From assembly GCA_023091665.1 (NCBI GenBank), contig JALJCQ010000026.1:62001-126000 (forward strand): 64,000 bases of DNA, given 5' to 3'. The stretch's first letter is position 1. Every line of letters begins with the position of its first letter. Position numbers and translations under genes: made by a program. The notes beneath the pieces were generated by a model that was given only the letters and a program-made list of their open reading frames with translations, made no database searches and was not told the DNA's origin. This DNA is from Pythium myriotylum (Eukaryota > Oomycota > Peronosporomycetes > Pythiales > Pythiaceae). Below, in pieces: positions 10,446 to 19,772 of the stretch.

Positions 10446-10889
10446 GCGGTGAAATTGAGGTCTATTGGTTTACTTATCTAGAAACCTATAGCCGGCAAGA
10501 TGCCAAGATTATGTATGTTCTTCTCGCCAGTGCGCGAGGTCTCCAGGGAGTAGAGAGGCGATGCGCGTGTGATGCTCATTTTCGGTTGGGTGACGTGCAC
10601 TGCTACTGGCGTTGTCGTCCATGGCGAGGTTCGCCGCTGCGTCCTCCATTTTGTTTGCCGCGCGGGGATGGTGCGACCAGTTGCGGACGCCGAGAGTGTC
10701 TGCAAGTCTCCTGGCTCGGGCGTATTAGCCTTGGGGTGTTACAATCAGGGGTGGCTTGTAGTGCTTCATCTGTTGAATGATGATCATGCTGTCTCCGATA
10801 ACGGAGAGGGGAGTCCAGTGATTCTTAGCCGCGGCGTGAAGGCCTGTCGTGAGGCCCTTGTATTCAGCCTGGTTGTTGGTAGTGGTAGG
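10446..10889 (-). mobile_element. 5'-truncated LINE fragment with target-site duplication
   Basis: A 444-bp minus-strand insert flanked by a perfect 13-bp direct repeat TAACCGCTACTTC (10433-10445 and 10890-10902). Inside, the minus strand reads RNase H motifs: TNNQAEYKGLTTGLHAAAK, VIGDSMIII, NKMEDAAANLAMDD. The 3' end next to the left repeat carries the shared terminus around GGCTATAGG and CCAATAGACCTCAATTTC. 5' truncation inside RNase H plus a target-site duplication is typical of LINE target-primed insertion. It lies upstream of the copy at 8053-10142, between it and 11021. Confidence 0.85.
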
Positions 10890-11020
10890 TAACCGCTACT
10901 TCAAACAGGGCTGATGCACAGGCGTCACAAAACGATGAAATAGGACTGCTTCATGGTGAGTGCTAGAACCCGAGAATTTGTGCTCTCAAGTTCGTGGCTA
11001 AATGGGTATATTTGGCCAGC

Positions 11021-13090
11021 TTACCGGCCCTCGCTTATTGTCTCATCCGCATAAAGTGGATAAAGCCCGAGCTGTTCGATCTTCGTGCAGTCGACCCGGG
11101 ACATCCACGGCTGGGAATCTCTCTCGCTCTGGTTGGCTTTGGTGATAGCTTCACACAGGGGAGTTCCCCCGGCAGTCACGACTCCTCCTCGCTTCCAAAA
11201 CGCTTCGTCGGTCATCCACGGAGGCAGAATTGCTATGTTTGACGAGTCAAGATAAAACAACCATATTGTCACTTTGGAGATGTCCACGTCTTCTGGTAGT
11301 TGGGAGATCGGATTGCCTCGCACAGCCATGGCATTACAGCCTGGCGTCTCGATCGCCTTTGCTGAAAGCATCGCGATCTCATTCCCGGTGAGCGACAGCG
11401 CCTGCAGTCCCAAAGAAGCTAATCTTGGTGGGTACTCAGTGAGCCCACAGTACTCCAGCACCAGCGCAATAGCTGGTGGCCACCGTGCCTCAAGATCACT
11501 TGGAAATTCGTGGAGATTCGTCGCGACGAATTCAACGTCCCGAAGCAGATGGGGAAAGTCGTGGTCGATGAGACCCAGAGGCAGTGTTGCGTTCGGTAAC
11601 GTCGTTCGAACAACGAACAGATACCGCATCCGAGGGTGGTGGACATCAGTAATCGCTGCGTCAGCTCCCCAGCTCACGAGCGTCGTGTTGTACAGCTTGA
11701 TGCCGATCAGATTGCGGAAGTTTCGCACGGAAGCTCCAAACTCCACGAACTTGCAGTGACGGAACGTGATTTGAGTCAGTGAGTCAGCGTCCAATGGGGA
11801 AAAGATCCGATGGAAGTCATCCGCGTCCCCGCTGAGAATTTGGTCCCGGAAGCAATTGACTTCGACGAGCGAACACGCAGGATGAGATATGAGCCAAGGC
11901 TTGACACTCAGTGCGCATGACGACGGGGCCGCTGGCCGCAGCTCTGCATGAAGGTGGACAATGAAGACACCAACGCCATAAGCAAACATTAACCAATGGG
12001 CGAATGATAGGATTCGCGAGTTGTGAGCTCTTGTGTGTACGCGTAGATTGGAACTCTGCGACTTGCTCCTGAACTTTGCATGTTTTGATCGGCGGATTAA
12101 GGTTTTGATATCGTCAAGAGATGATAGAAGGCTGACGGAGAATACCAGTCGAGTCACAGCGTCAAGCCACGAGCCGAAGAAGATGAGCGGGCTTTCGTTG
12201 AGAGCAGTAGCAATCCACGAGCCTGTGAACCAGAGCTCGATTGGGAAATCGTCTATCGTTGAGTTATACGTTCGAACGTAGCCCATCACGAGGATCACAG
12301 GCACGCCGACAGCCGCAAAGAGGTCAAGAATGAGGTCACAGACACGGGACATTAGGCGCTTCAACGGTATCCTAGTGAGAAAGTGGTGGAGTAGCGGTGT
12401 CGCCCAGCAGTTGATAATGAGCGTTGCAACGAAGAAACGATTCAGACGCTGCCATGTAAGAAGGCGACACATTTGATATGCTTGGTGGGACTGGAGAATA
12501 GTCTCGACAACCTCGCGCACAAAAAATACCAAGTCAAAATGCTTGAATTCGACGCCCAAAAGTCCGTGGCGAGTGAAAACATGCCTATAGGCAGCCAAGA
12601 CAGCGATCTTCAGTCGCTGATCCAGGATTTGGCCTAACGTCTGGGGGATCCGTGAAGGTACTCTTGCAACAAACGAGCTTGAACTTCTTTCCAAGGCGAC
12701 AGTTTTCATGCGCCTGCTAGCTGATACTCGCTTAAGTAGCTGTGTGATATCGAAGGCGAGCACGCTCGTATGCAGTGCGGCGACGACGTAGTAAGCGATT
12801 GCAAGTGAAGGGAAGTATTTCGACGCCAACGTCACTTCGTAGAAGTCCAGGTAGAAACCAATATTCGACCTTGATGCGTACTTCAAGAGTACCCCGGCAG
12901 CCATACAATAGGCCACGCATCCTGCATGTAGTAAGCCGATACCGATCCAGCACAAGACATACGCGATCGGTCCGACTTCGACAGCAGAGTCCTCTGAGCC
13001 AGCGTCCAAAGCTGATGCTTCAGGTCCTGGATTTTCAGGAACGACGCGTTGCGTTGCGAAAGGGGTCAACTGTGTGCCCTGGCGTGACAT
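11021..13090 (-). CDS. Multi-TM protein with C-terminal LRRs (sub-family B)
   Basis: Intact single-exon gene of 689 aa. The N-terminal 40 residues are polar and acidic (GSEDSAVEVG). The first span is LCWIGIGLLHAGCVAYCMAAG, with further spans near 85-107, 210-232, 240-262, 295-315 and 355-375. The core reads GVEFKHFDLVFFVREVVETILQSHQAYQMC. The C-terminal domain has the conserved Cys pattern (SCALSVKPWL, CSLVEVNC, FRHC, GTPLC, VDC) and LRRs (LQALSLTGNEIAMLS). Unlike most copies it ends DETISEGR, with no DEVW. It may use the 13091-13500 region as promoter. Function unknown. Confidence 0.87.
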   Translation of the reverse strand: MSRQGTQLTPFATQRVVPENPGPEASALDAGSEDSAVEVGPIAYVLCWIGIGLLHAGCVAYCMAAGVLLKYASRSNIGFYLDFYEVTLASKYFPSLAIAYYVVAALHTSVLAFDITQLLKRVSASRRMKTVALERSSSSFVARVPSRIPQTLGQILDQRLKIAVLAAYRHVFTRHGLLGVEFKHFDLVFFVREVVETILQSHQAYQMCRLLTWQRLNRFFVATLIINCWATPLLHHFLTRIPLKRLMSRVCDLILDLFAAVGVPVILVMGYVRTYNSTIDDFPIELWFTGSWIATALNESPLIFFGSWLDAVTRLVFSVSLLSSLDDIKTLIRRSKHAKFRSKSQSSNLRVHTRAHNSRILSFAHWLMFAYGVGVFIVHLHAELRPAAPSSCALSVKPWLISHPACSLVEVNCFRDQILSGDADDFHRIFSPLDADSLTQITFRHCKFVEFGASVRNFRNLIGIKLYNTTLVSWGADAAITDVHHPRMRYLFVVRTTLPNATLPLGLIDHDFPHLLRDVEFVATNLHEFPSDLEARWPPAIALVLEYCGLTEYPPRLASLGLQALSLTGNEIAMLSAKAIETPGCNAMAVRGNPISQLPEDVDISKVTIWLFYLDSSNIAILPPWMTDEAFWKRGGVVTAGGTPLCEAITKANQSERDSQPWMSRVDCTKIEQLGLYPLYADETISEGR

Positions 13091-13499
13091 GGGTCACCAG
13101 GGTTCTTGAAAAGAGCGTTACCGAATAGTGGAAGATCACGAAGTGTTCGCGTGGGTCCCTGCCCTATTTTGATTGAGCTAATCATGGGAACGCAAAAAAT
13201 ATGTGCGCCAAACCGCCTCGGCTCCCTTCTTATCGTGACATCCAGCAAATATAATAGGGCCTGCTGTTCTCAGCAAGAATCGATACAGTTAATGGACTTG
13301 ATCATCAATTTAGCGTTTGCGGTGTCTGTATGGAGTCCCAAATCATTCAGCTTTCGTGTTAGTAATCTCCTTTCTTCTGAAGTGTTGCATGACCTTCTAA
13401 AGTAGGCGATGCAACCTAGTTCTCATTTCTCGCGAGTGCAGCGACGGAATTCAGTGTTGTATGCCACTAACGAAAATGGACACGCTGGCGACGAGTAGC
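13091..13499. other. Intergenic 5' region
   Basis: Upstream of the minus-strand gene starting at 13090. I see no domain-bearing frame or repeat; local sequence is AT-rich around 13240-13380. Confidence 0.4.
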
Positions 13500-13790
13500 C
13501 TCGTTCATAAGAAGCGCGCGCGGAGGTCGGCGGATCAACCTGGCGTATCACGCTCGCGCGAATAACAAGATGGAGGATTTGCAAGCGGGTCATGCAATGG
13601 ACTCGAGATCCAGCTCGCAAGCTCCTTATCCGACAGACCAGGAAGGTCGATCTGGCCTCTCGAGGCTGCAAAACGACCTGTTTTTGGCTTCCACCGAGAG
13701 CAACGTTCAACTCGAATTCGTCGAAGCCAGCAAGTTAGGGTTCCACTAGCGGAGCTCAGTAGGCATTACCATCACCATTTCGTTTATTGA
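13500..13790 (+). mobile_element. Degraded LINE RNase H tail
   Basis: On the plus strand one frame reads WRITLARANNKMEDLQAGHA, then MDSRSSSQAPYPTDQEGRS. This parallels HNKMADAMANLAMDSQAS and what follows it in the other LINE fragments. It ends near a CATTACCATCACCATT tract that resembles a degenerate trinucleotide tail. No target-site duplication was found. It lies just downstream of the stop codon of the LRR gene at 13808-15847. Confidence 0.55.
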
Positions 13791-13807
13791 AACTTTCCCG
13801 CATCCGT

Positions 13808-15847
13808 TCACCATATCTCGTCTGCGCGAACCTCGTATATCTGGTAGACGGCGGTGACGGGACCGCTGTCCACACAGTCGATGGCCTCGACCCAGACTCC
13901 AGGGTCCGGTATGATGTTGTTGGGATTTAAGAGAAGCTGATTTTCGCAGTACGGCGTTCGCCCAGCACTCACGTACTTGCCGTTTGCCACAAGAGTAAAC
14001 ACCCAGTCGGGCATCGTAGTCACATTTGTAGCGTACAGTGAGATCATAAACGTGTGTACAGAATCGGCGTCCACGTTCTCTGGAAGGCTCGTCACCGGGT
14101 TCCCAGAGAAACTAAAGAAAACCATCTTTGGTATTGAGAACGCGGCTGCTGGCACAGACGGGATCTTGTTCTCCCCAAGCATGAGACTGAGTAAGTTCAT
14201 GCGCGTGAATGCTGGAGGAAATTCAGTCAGCTCACTGAGCTCCAGGTTGAGTGAAATCTCTCCTCTCCATCGCTTGTCCAGATCCTCTGGGAGGGTAGCT
14301 AAGTTGGTGATCGAGAACTCCAAGTCCAGCGGAAACTGGGGGAAGTCGTAAGAGCTCAAGCCATCAGGTAGCGAACCATTTGGAAAGTTCGTACGGACAA
14401 AGTAGGCATAGTAGATGTTTGGGTGGAGACTGTTGGTGATGGCAGCCCCCGAGTCCCAGCGGAGGATTGTCGAATTGTAGAAAGTGATACTCGTGAGGTT
14501 GCGGAACTTAGCAAGCGACGGCTGCATTTCGATCTGGTGACAATGGCGGAAACTCAAGTGCAGAAGACCGCCTCCGAACAGTATCCCAATTGTTTCTTCG
14601 AACTGCGACGCGATTCCAGTGAGCTGACGGTGTGTGCAGCAGTTGAACTCGATGATCGCACATGTTGGGTGATGCACAAACCACGGTCTCAGTTGAAGGA
14701 GGCAGGATGTTGGCGACGCCACCAGCTCGCTCTGGATATGGACAGCAAGCACTGCGAAGCCGCAGGCAAATAGAAGGCGATGACCAATATGTATGATCCG
14801 CGATCGCTTCACAACGGCGTGTGCATGGCGGACCTTCTTTTTCGTGGATGTTGATGGCCGCACAGCCGCAAGACTGGATTCGCGGTAGAGCAAGAGTTTG
14901 ATGTCGTCGAGGGATAGCAACAACCCGATGGAGAACACTAAGCGGCTTGCAGCATCAACCCACGACCCGAAGAACACCATCGGGCTTTCGTTGCGTGTCG
15001 TGATGGACCAAGCCTGGTTGTCGTAGGAGTCAGACGGAAAGTCGAGGGTTACCAGGCTGAACTGTTGGGCGTAGCTCCACACCACGACAAGAGGAACGCC
15101 GACGGAAGCCGTGAAATCGAGAAGCACGTCCAAGAGTCTGTCTAACAGCCGCTGTAATGGCCGGTTCCTTACGATGTGATGAAGAGCGGGGGTGATCCAG
15201 CAGTTAAGCGCCAGAGTTCCGACGTACAGTCGGATGAGACGACGCCGGTAGAGATATCGACACATCTGGTACGCCTGGTACGATTGCACAGCGGTCTCAA
15301 AAATTTCGCGCACGAGCAACACACCGTCGAACTGACGGCTCTCGATCCCGAGAAATCCATGCCGACCAAAGATGCGCGCATACAGTCTTCGTGCTGTCGA
15401 CCGTAGGAGTGGGTGGATGCGTTGTTCCAGAGACTGAGGCAGAACGGACGCGAATCGCGACACCGATTGGAAGCGAGAGTTCGAGGACTTCAATCGCCGC
15501 TTGATAAATCTGAAGACACGGGAGTAAACGGGGTAGAGGAAAAAGCCCGCGTGGATACCACCGACTGCCAAGTGAATGGCAGCAATGACAGTAAAATATC
15601 GGGGATGCAAAATCATGTTCCACGCATCCAAGTATTGGACCACGAGCAGTTTTCGAGACCAAAGGAAGAAGATGCCGGCTGAGAAGTAATAGAGACCGCA
15701 AATGGCGTGGAGAAAATAGATGCCGAGCCACGCGAAGAAGAACGCGCGTGGCCCGAGACGAACTGCAAATGCACCTTCCGGGCATGGGGTAATGGCCACC
15801 GCGATGTCCGCTACCATTGGGGATCCGTGCGCTTCCTTGCTCGCCAT
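13808..15847 (-). CDS. Multi-TM protein with C-terminal LRRs (sub-family A reference copy)
   Basis: Intact 679-aa single-exon gene. Hydrophobic spans are at about 37-62, 84-106, 207-225, 238-260, 290-312 and 353-372. There is no classical signal peptide. The signature between spans 2 and 3 is GIESRQFDGVLLVREIFET, then SYQAYQMCRYLYRRRLIRLY. The C-terminal domain from about 378 has six conserved Cys (382, 396, 403, 436, 634, 658), sequons at FYNST and FPNGS, and LRR-like segments (LSLMLGENKIPSVPAAAF, SFSGNPVTSLPENV). It ends VRADEIW. Cys and sequons favour a non-cytosolic C-terminal domain, but six predicted spans and no signal peptide leave topology open. It is the closest relative of 37639-39678, and the shared similarity extends about 100 bp upstream of the ATG. 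Role unknown. Confidence 0.9.
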   Translation of the reverse strand: MASKEAHGSPMVADIAVAITPCPEGAFAVRLGPRAFFFAWLGIYFLHAICGLYYFSAGIFFLWSRKLLVVQYLDAWNMILHPRYFTVIAAIHLAVGGIHAGFFLYPVYSRVFRFIKRRLKSSNSRFQSVSRFASVLPQSLEQRIHPLLRSTARRLYARIFGRHGFLGIESRQFDGVLLVREIFETAVQSYQAYQMCRYLYRRRLIRLYVGTLALNCWITPALHHIVRNRPLQRLLDRLLDVLLDFTASVGVPLVVVWSYAQQFSLVTLDFPSDSYDNQAWSITTRNESPMVFFGSWVDAASRLVFSIGLLLSLDDIKLLLYRESSLAAVRPSTSTKKKVRHAHAVVKRSRIIHIGHRLLFACGFAVLAVHIQSELVASPTSCLLQLRPWFVHHPTCAIIEFNCCTHRQLTGIASQFEETIGILFGGGLLHLSFRHCHQIEMQPSLAKFRNLTSITFYNSTILRWDSGAAITNSLHPNIYYAYFVRTNFPNGSLPDGLSSYDFPQFPLDLEFSITNLATLPEDLDKRWRGEISLNLELSELTEFPPAFTRMNLLSLMLGENKIPSVPAAAFSIPKMVFFSFSGNPVTSLPENVDADSVHTFMISLYATNVTTMPDWVFTLVANGKYVSAGRTPYCENQLLLNPNNIIPDPGVWVEAIDCVDSGPVTAVYQIYEVRADEIW

Positions 15848-16145
15848 ACTGGGAACCCAAGTGTGGTGCAGCGCTCATGCGCAGACCTCAAGTCTTGTGC
15901 TGTTGTTCTGTTTTGGGAACAATAGGATGGAAATCTAATTTCGTCAACACAGTACGCGACAAGATATGGTTGAGATTACGAAAAACCGATCCATGACGGA
16001 GTTCGGTTGATGAATGCGATGCATATCACGATGGGTGAGAAGAAGATATCGCTGTGGAGAAAAACGAATGCATGCAGGATGATAATTTCGCTGCTGTTGA
16101 AAGTCTCATTTCTTGGCCTCGCAGTCCCACCTTCGCAAAAATGTA
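15848..16145. other. Intergenic; 5' region of 13808-15847
   Basis: The first 100 bp upstream of the ATG at 15847 are clearly homologous to the 5' region of the copy at 37639 (shared block including CACAAGACTTG and CTGCACCACACTTGGGTTCC). The remainder holds no recognised feature. Confidence 0.6.
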
Positions 16146-17309
16146 CTACTTGCAAGTGCAAGTAATTTGCACGCACCTCCAGCAAAAGTAGTGTCCATGG
16201 GGGCAGCTCATCGTCTGGCAGCCACGCACTTTTTGGATGCCGATGCCGCATGTGGGGCACTGCTTGCCCTTGAGTTTCGTCACAAGTTGAGCGTACTCAA
16301 CGTCACTCTTGAGATCCGAGCCGCGCCAATCCCGCTCAGTTACAAACCTCTCGTACTGAGCCAGTTTCCGCTTTGCTAGCACTCGCTGGATGTAGTCGAT
16401 GGGGAATTCCTTACCGCAGCATCGGATTGGGATCCGCGAGCGATCCTTCAGACTCACTTCAGCCATGGCCTTGACGCATGTGGTGCAGTATGCGTGGCCA
16501 CATGGCCCTCGCATCTGAGTGCTCTCGTCCGCCATGTGGGCCATGCACGCCGTGCAGTCCACTGACAACGGGAGATCAACTGCTGCGTCGTCACTAGTGC
16601 GCGACCTCTTCGCCTCTGCTGGTGTCTCCGTCTCCGTCGCCTTCCGCTTGCCAGTTGCTGGCTCAGCCTTGACCGAGTCGACGTCCGAAGACTTCCCTTT
16701 ACCTGTCGCTAATCGGCTGGAGGTTCTGCGTCGATCTGTGATTCGGGGATCTTCAGTCTTTGTTGCACTGGCAGCTGCTGGTGGTGTCGAAGCACTGGTC
16801 GTGAGTGGCGGCAAGTCGGAACAACAGATCGGGGCTGACTTGTCCGTCACCGCGGCTGACTCGCGAAGCGCTCTGCTGCAATCGTCACAGTAGATATGAC
16901 CACACGTGAGCAGCTTAAGCGCATCTGCCGAGGTTCTAAGAAACAGTGCCAAACGACAAAAGTCGCACGTCGCCGTGAGCGAATTCGTTCTCGATTCGGT
17001 GATAAACTTCTGCAAACGTTCCACATTTTGGGCGACGAGAAGCTGGTAGAACGCGAGTTCAGCCGGAAGCAGCGCAGAGGCGATGACAGCGGAAGGTACG
17101 GGCTGTTGGCAGCACCTCAACGGCAGCATTTGTGCTGGTGCCTGGATGGATGCACGTGCACGAGCAGCGATGCACTCGTTGCAGAGCGAGTCACCGCATG
17201 GAAGATGCTGCAGCGGTACTTGGCGGGAGCGCCAGCACCCGCGACACCAGTCGCTCGCCGACGAAGGCTTCGCGCTAGTAGCGGCTGTCGCAGTCTTGAC
17301 CTTGGCCAT
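16146..17309 (-). CDS. RING/RBR-like E3 ubiquitin-ligase protein
   Basis: 387 aa from the chosen ATG at 17309 (MAKVKTATAATSAKPS). A longer frame from 17510 adds 67 residues with no domain character and would leave only 20 bp to the divergent gene at 17531. Three Cys/His modules are visible: CRGC...LPCGDSLCNECI near residue 20; CDFC...LTCGHIYCDDC near 120; and CTACMAHMADESTQMRGPCGHAYCTTC near 255. These are followed by QCPTCGIGIQKVRGCQTMSC, then HGHYFCWRC at the C-terminus. The last module has the layout of an RBR RING2, with a candidate catalytic Cys in RGCQTM. A basic linker (KRKATETETPAEAKRSR) suggests nuclear import. Family knowledge gives ubiquitin transfer; the substrate is unknown. Confidence 0.8.
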   Translation of the reverse strand: MAKVKTATAATSAKPSSASDWCRGCWRSRQVPLQHLPCGDSLCNECIAARARASIQAPAQMLPLRCCQQPVPSAVIASALLPAELAFYQLLVAQNVERLQKFITESRTNSLTATCDFCRLALFLRTSADALKLLTCGHIYCDDCSRALRESAAVTDKSAPICCSDLPPLTTSASTPPAAASATKTEDPRITDRRRTSSRLATGKGKSSDVDSVKAEPATGKRKATETETPAEAKRSRTSDDAAVDLPLSVDCTACMAHMADESTQMRGPCGHAYCTTCVKAMAEVSLKDRSRIPIRCCGKEFPIDYIQRVLAKRKLAQYERFVTERDWRGSDLKSDVEYAQLVTKLKGKQCPTCGIGIQKVRGCQTMSCPHGHYFCWRCVQITCTCK

Positions 17310-17530
17310 CCGAATCCGAGAATGGCGGGCGACGTGACGGAGAACAAAGCAACCGTCACAAGCATCGAGCGCTCCAGCTGTGGGACAGGGAAAATGAACT
17401 TGGAAGCGTAGACCCGTCGCTTGACAGATCCGGTGATTGACGACTGTGACTTGGAACCCATCGAGATCCGTCCAATTATAGGCCCACAGATGACCAGCAT
17501 CCCTCGCCATTTCAATTCAAGCAGCAGTCA
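17310..17530. promoter_or_regulatory. Short divergent 5' region
   Basis: 221 bp separate the divergent starts at 17309 (RBR-like protein) and 17531 (LRR-membrane gene). Regulatory sequence for both genes must lie here or overlap coding sequence. No specific motif is asserted. Confidence 0.4.
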
Positions 17531-19603
17531 ATGGTCCTTGGCCCGCCCGCGACTATCGTGCCACTTCCACCAGCAACCTCTGGATTCCAACACACGGCAT
17601 TCGGGGTCTTTTTAAGTCCCGTAGGATTCCGCGTCGCGCGGTTCGGCATCGGCGCCTTGCATCTCGTCTGTGCGGGCTATTTCGTCGCTGCAGGTGTCGT
17701 TTACTGGACGCTTCCGCCCACGCGCGTCGCCAGAATGCTGCAGTTCTACTCGCTCACACTCCATGCGTCGTATTTCCGCCGCATCGCGATCGTTCACTTT
17801 CTTTTTGCTGCTGTACACCTGCACATCCTCGGGACTGCCGCAGTGGTATCCATCGCGAATCGAGTAAGCGGGGATCGCCTCCACCGCCAGGCAACATCTC
17901 TTAAGCGACAACTCACTACACTCCGCCGCCCGACGCTCACGCTTCACCCCGTCTTCGCGAAAGCGTCTGGCCTCGCTGCCGCAGTCATGGCTACAAAGCC
18001 CGGAAGGATGCTGCAGATAGTGTATACCGTGCTTCTATCGCCTCGCGGCTTCTTCGGCGTCGAGGGCGTCCATTTCGAGACGCTCTTTCTGTGTCGGGAG
18101 GTCTTCGAGACGCTGCTACAGGGTCAGCAAGCGTACACGATGAGTCGACTGCTACCGCGCGCGCAGCTCATTCGCTTTTACGTTGCGATGCTGGTGCTCA
18201 ACTGCTGGGCCACGCCATTTCTCCATCGCTTTGGTGGGCGCAATCCGGCGCTTCAGCGAATGCTCTGTCTGCTGTGTGACATCGCGCTCGACTTCATTTC
18301 GGTGGCCGGCGTGCCGTCTTGGCTCACGCTTGATTACTTTGGCTCCTACGACCCCACCATAACGGATTTCCCGGACTCTTTGTGGTACAACGACACGTGG
18401 CTCGTGCGGTTCATGAACGACGCACCACTGATCCTTTTGAGCTCGTGGGTCGAAGCATTCAGCCGATTATTCTTCTCGCTGAGTCTCGTGTCGACCATCG
18501 ACGACGTCAAGAATTTGATCAAACGCAAACGTGTCGCGGATCGTATTAGTGCAGTAATTCCAGGACCAACAACAGCTCACAAATTCGAACACTCGAGACT
18601 CGTCGTTTGGACCCACAGACTAATGGTCCTCGCTGGCATCACCATCTTGGCCATCCATCTCCACGCTGAGAGCAGGCCGAGCCCTCCGTCATGCGCGCTG
18701 GAGGTCCGTCCCTGGCTAATTTCTCGACCTGCATGTGCTTTGATCGAAATCAACTGCTTCACAGATCCAACACTGGCACGAGGTGGTCGCGTTGATTTCG
18801 AGTCAGTATTCGGAAATCTCGACACGGCTTCGCTCGAGCACATCGTTGTTCGCCACTGCAGCGAGCTCGAGATCACGCCGCGGTTCCAGACCTTCACAAA
18901 CCTCATCGGCATTAAGACGTACAACTCCACGCTCGAGACTTGGCAGGAGAACGCCGCGATCACGCAGTCGTTTCATCCGCAACTTCGCTTTTTGTACTTT
19001 GTGCTCACGGATTTCCCGAACGCGACTCTGCCATCGGGCCTGCTGTCGTCCGAGTTCCCCAAGACCTTGAAGGACATCGAGATCTGCGGCACCAACATCA
19101 ACCGGTTACCTGATGAACTCCACATGCGGTGGCCACAGGAGCTCACATTGTTCATAGAGTACGGAGAATTAACCGAATTCCCGCCGGTTCTGATCCAGAT
19201 GAACCCGCAAATGCTCTCGCTCTGTTGGAACAAGCTCACGGAGATCCCACCCGAGGCGCTGGTGCAGCCGGCCATGTACCTGGCCGCATTCACAGGCAAC
19301 CCGATCGGATCGCTCCCTGAGACGGGCGTCACGTCCAGTGACGTGCATGCGACTTACTTGTTCGTGGACACGACTCGCTTCGACGGCCCGCTGCCGCTCT
19401 GGGTCGACGAGGCCTTCGTGGGCCGCACGACGCTCTACCTCGGCGGCTCGCCCTTTTGTTCTCGCGTGCTGCTCAACGAAAGCTCCGCGGAGCGAGCGGA
19501 GCTGCTGGCGACGCGTCCGTACGCGCTCGGCGTGGACTGCGCCGTGCAGGAGGAGCAGTCGTTCTATCCACTCGGGGTCGACAACCAGGATCCATCCACC
19601 TGA
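17531..19603 (+). CDS. Multi-TM protein with C-terminal LRRs (sub-family B, GC-rich)
   Basis: Intact 690-aa single-exon gene. First span ARFGIGALHLVCAGYFVAAG. Core GVEGVHFETLFLCREVFET, then QQAYTMSRLLPRAQLIRFYV, then LNCWATPFLHRF. C-terminal domain with SCALEVRPWL, CALIEINC, VRHC and LRRs (LSLCWNKLTEIPPEALVQ, FTGNPIGSLPE). It ends DNQDPST rather than DEVW. Third-position GC appears higher than in the neighbouring copies, which fits its position at the border of the GC-rich housekeeping block. It keeps the conserved sequon (YNST). It is the most diverged intact copy and may be the oldest member locally. Confidence 0.87.
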   Translation: MVLGPPATIVPLPPATSGFQHTAFGVFLSPVGFRVARFGIGALHLVCAGYFVAAGVVYWTLPPTRVARMLQFYSLTLHASYFRRIAIVHFLFAAVHLHILGTAAVVSIANRVSGDRLHRQATSLKRQLTTLRRPTLTLHPVFAKASGLAAAVMATKPGRMLQIVYTVLLSPRGFFGVEGVHFETLFLCREVFETLLQGQQAYTMSRLLPRAQLIRFYVAMLVLNCWATPFLHRFGGRNPALQRMLCLLCDIALDFISVAGVPSWLTLDYFGSYDPTITDFPDSLWYNDTWLVRFMNDAPLILLSSWVEAFSRLFFSLSLVSTIDDVKNLIKRKRVADRISAVIPGPTTAHKFEHSRLVVWTHRLMVLAGITILAIHLHAESRPSPPSCALEVRPWLISRPACALIEINCFTDPTLARGGRVDFESVFGNLDTASLEHIVVRHCSELEITPRFQTFTNLIGIKTYNSTLETWQENAAITQSFHPQLRFLYFVLTDFPNATLPSGLLSSEFPKTLKDIEICGTNINRLPDELHMRWPQELTLFIEYGELTEFPPVLIQMNPQMLSLCWNKLTEIPPEALVQPAMYLAAFTGNPIGSLPETGVTSSDVHATYLFVDTTRFDGPLPLWVDEAFVGRTTLYLGGSPFCSRVLLNESSAERAELLATRPYALGVDCAVQEEQSFYPLGVDNQDPST

Positions 19604-19772
19604 GATCTCTTTTCCTGTAATTTTCCAATCCACTTACCTTCAATACACCCTGTCGATTTCTGTTAGAACCATACACCCTGTTTTAAGACAAACCTATCGG
19701 GGTGAGTTGGAGCATGGATGGGAGCATGGATGGGAGCTTGTTGTCTGTTAGCAGTCTCCTGGCTACTCCTGT

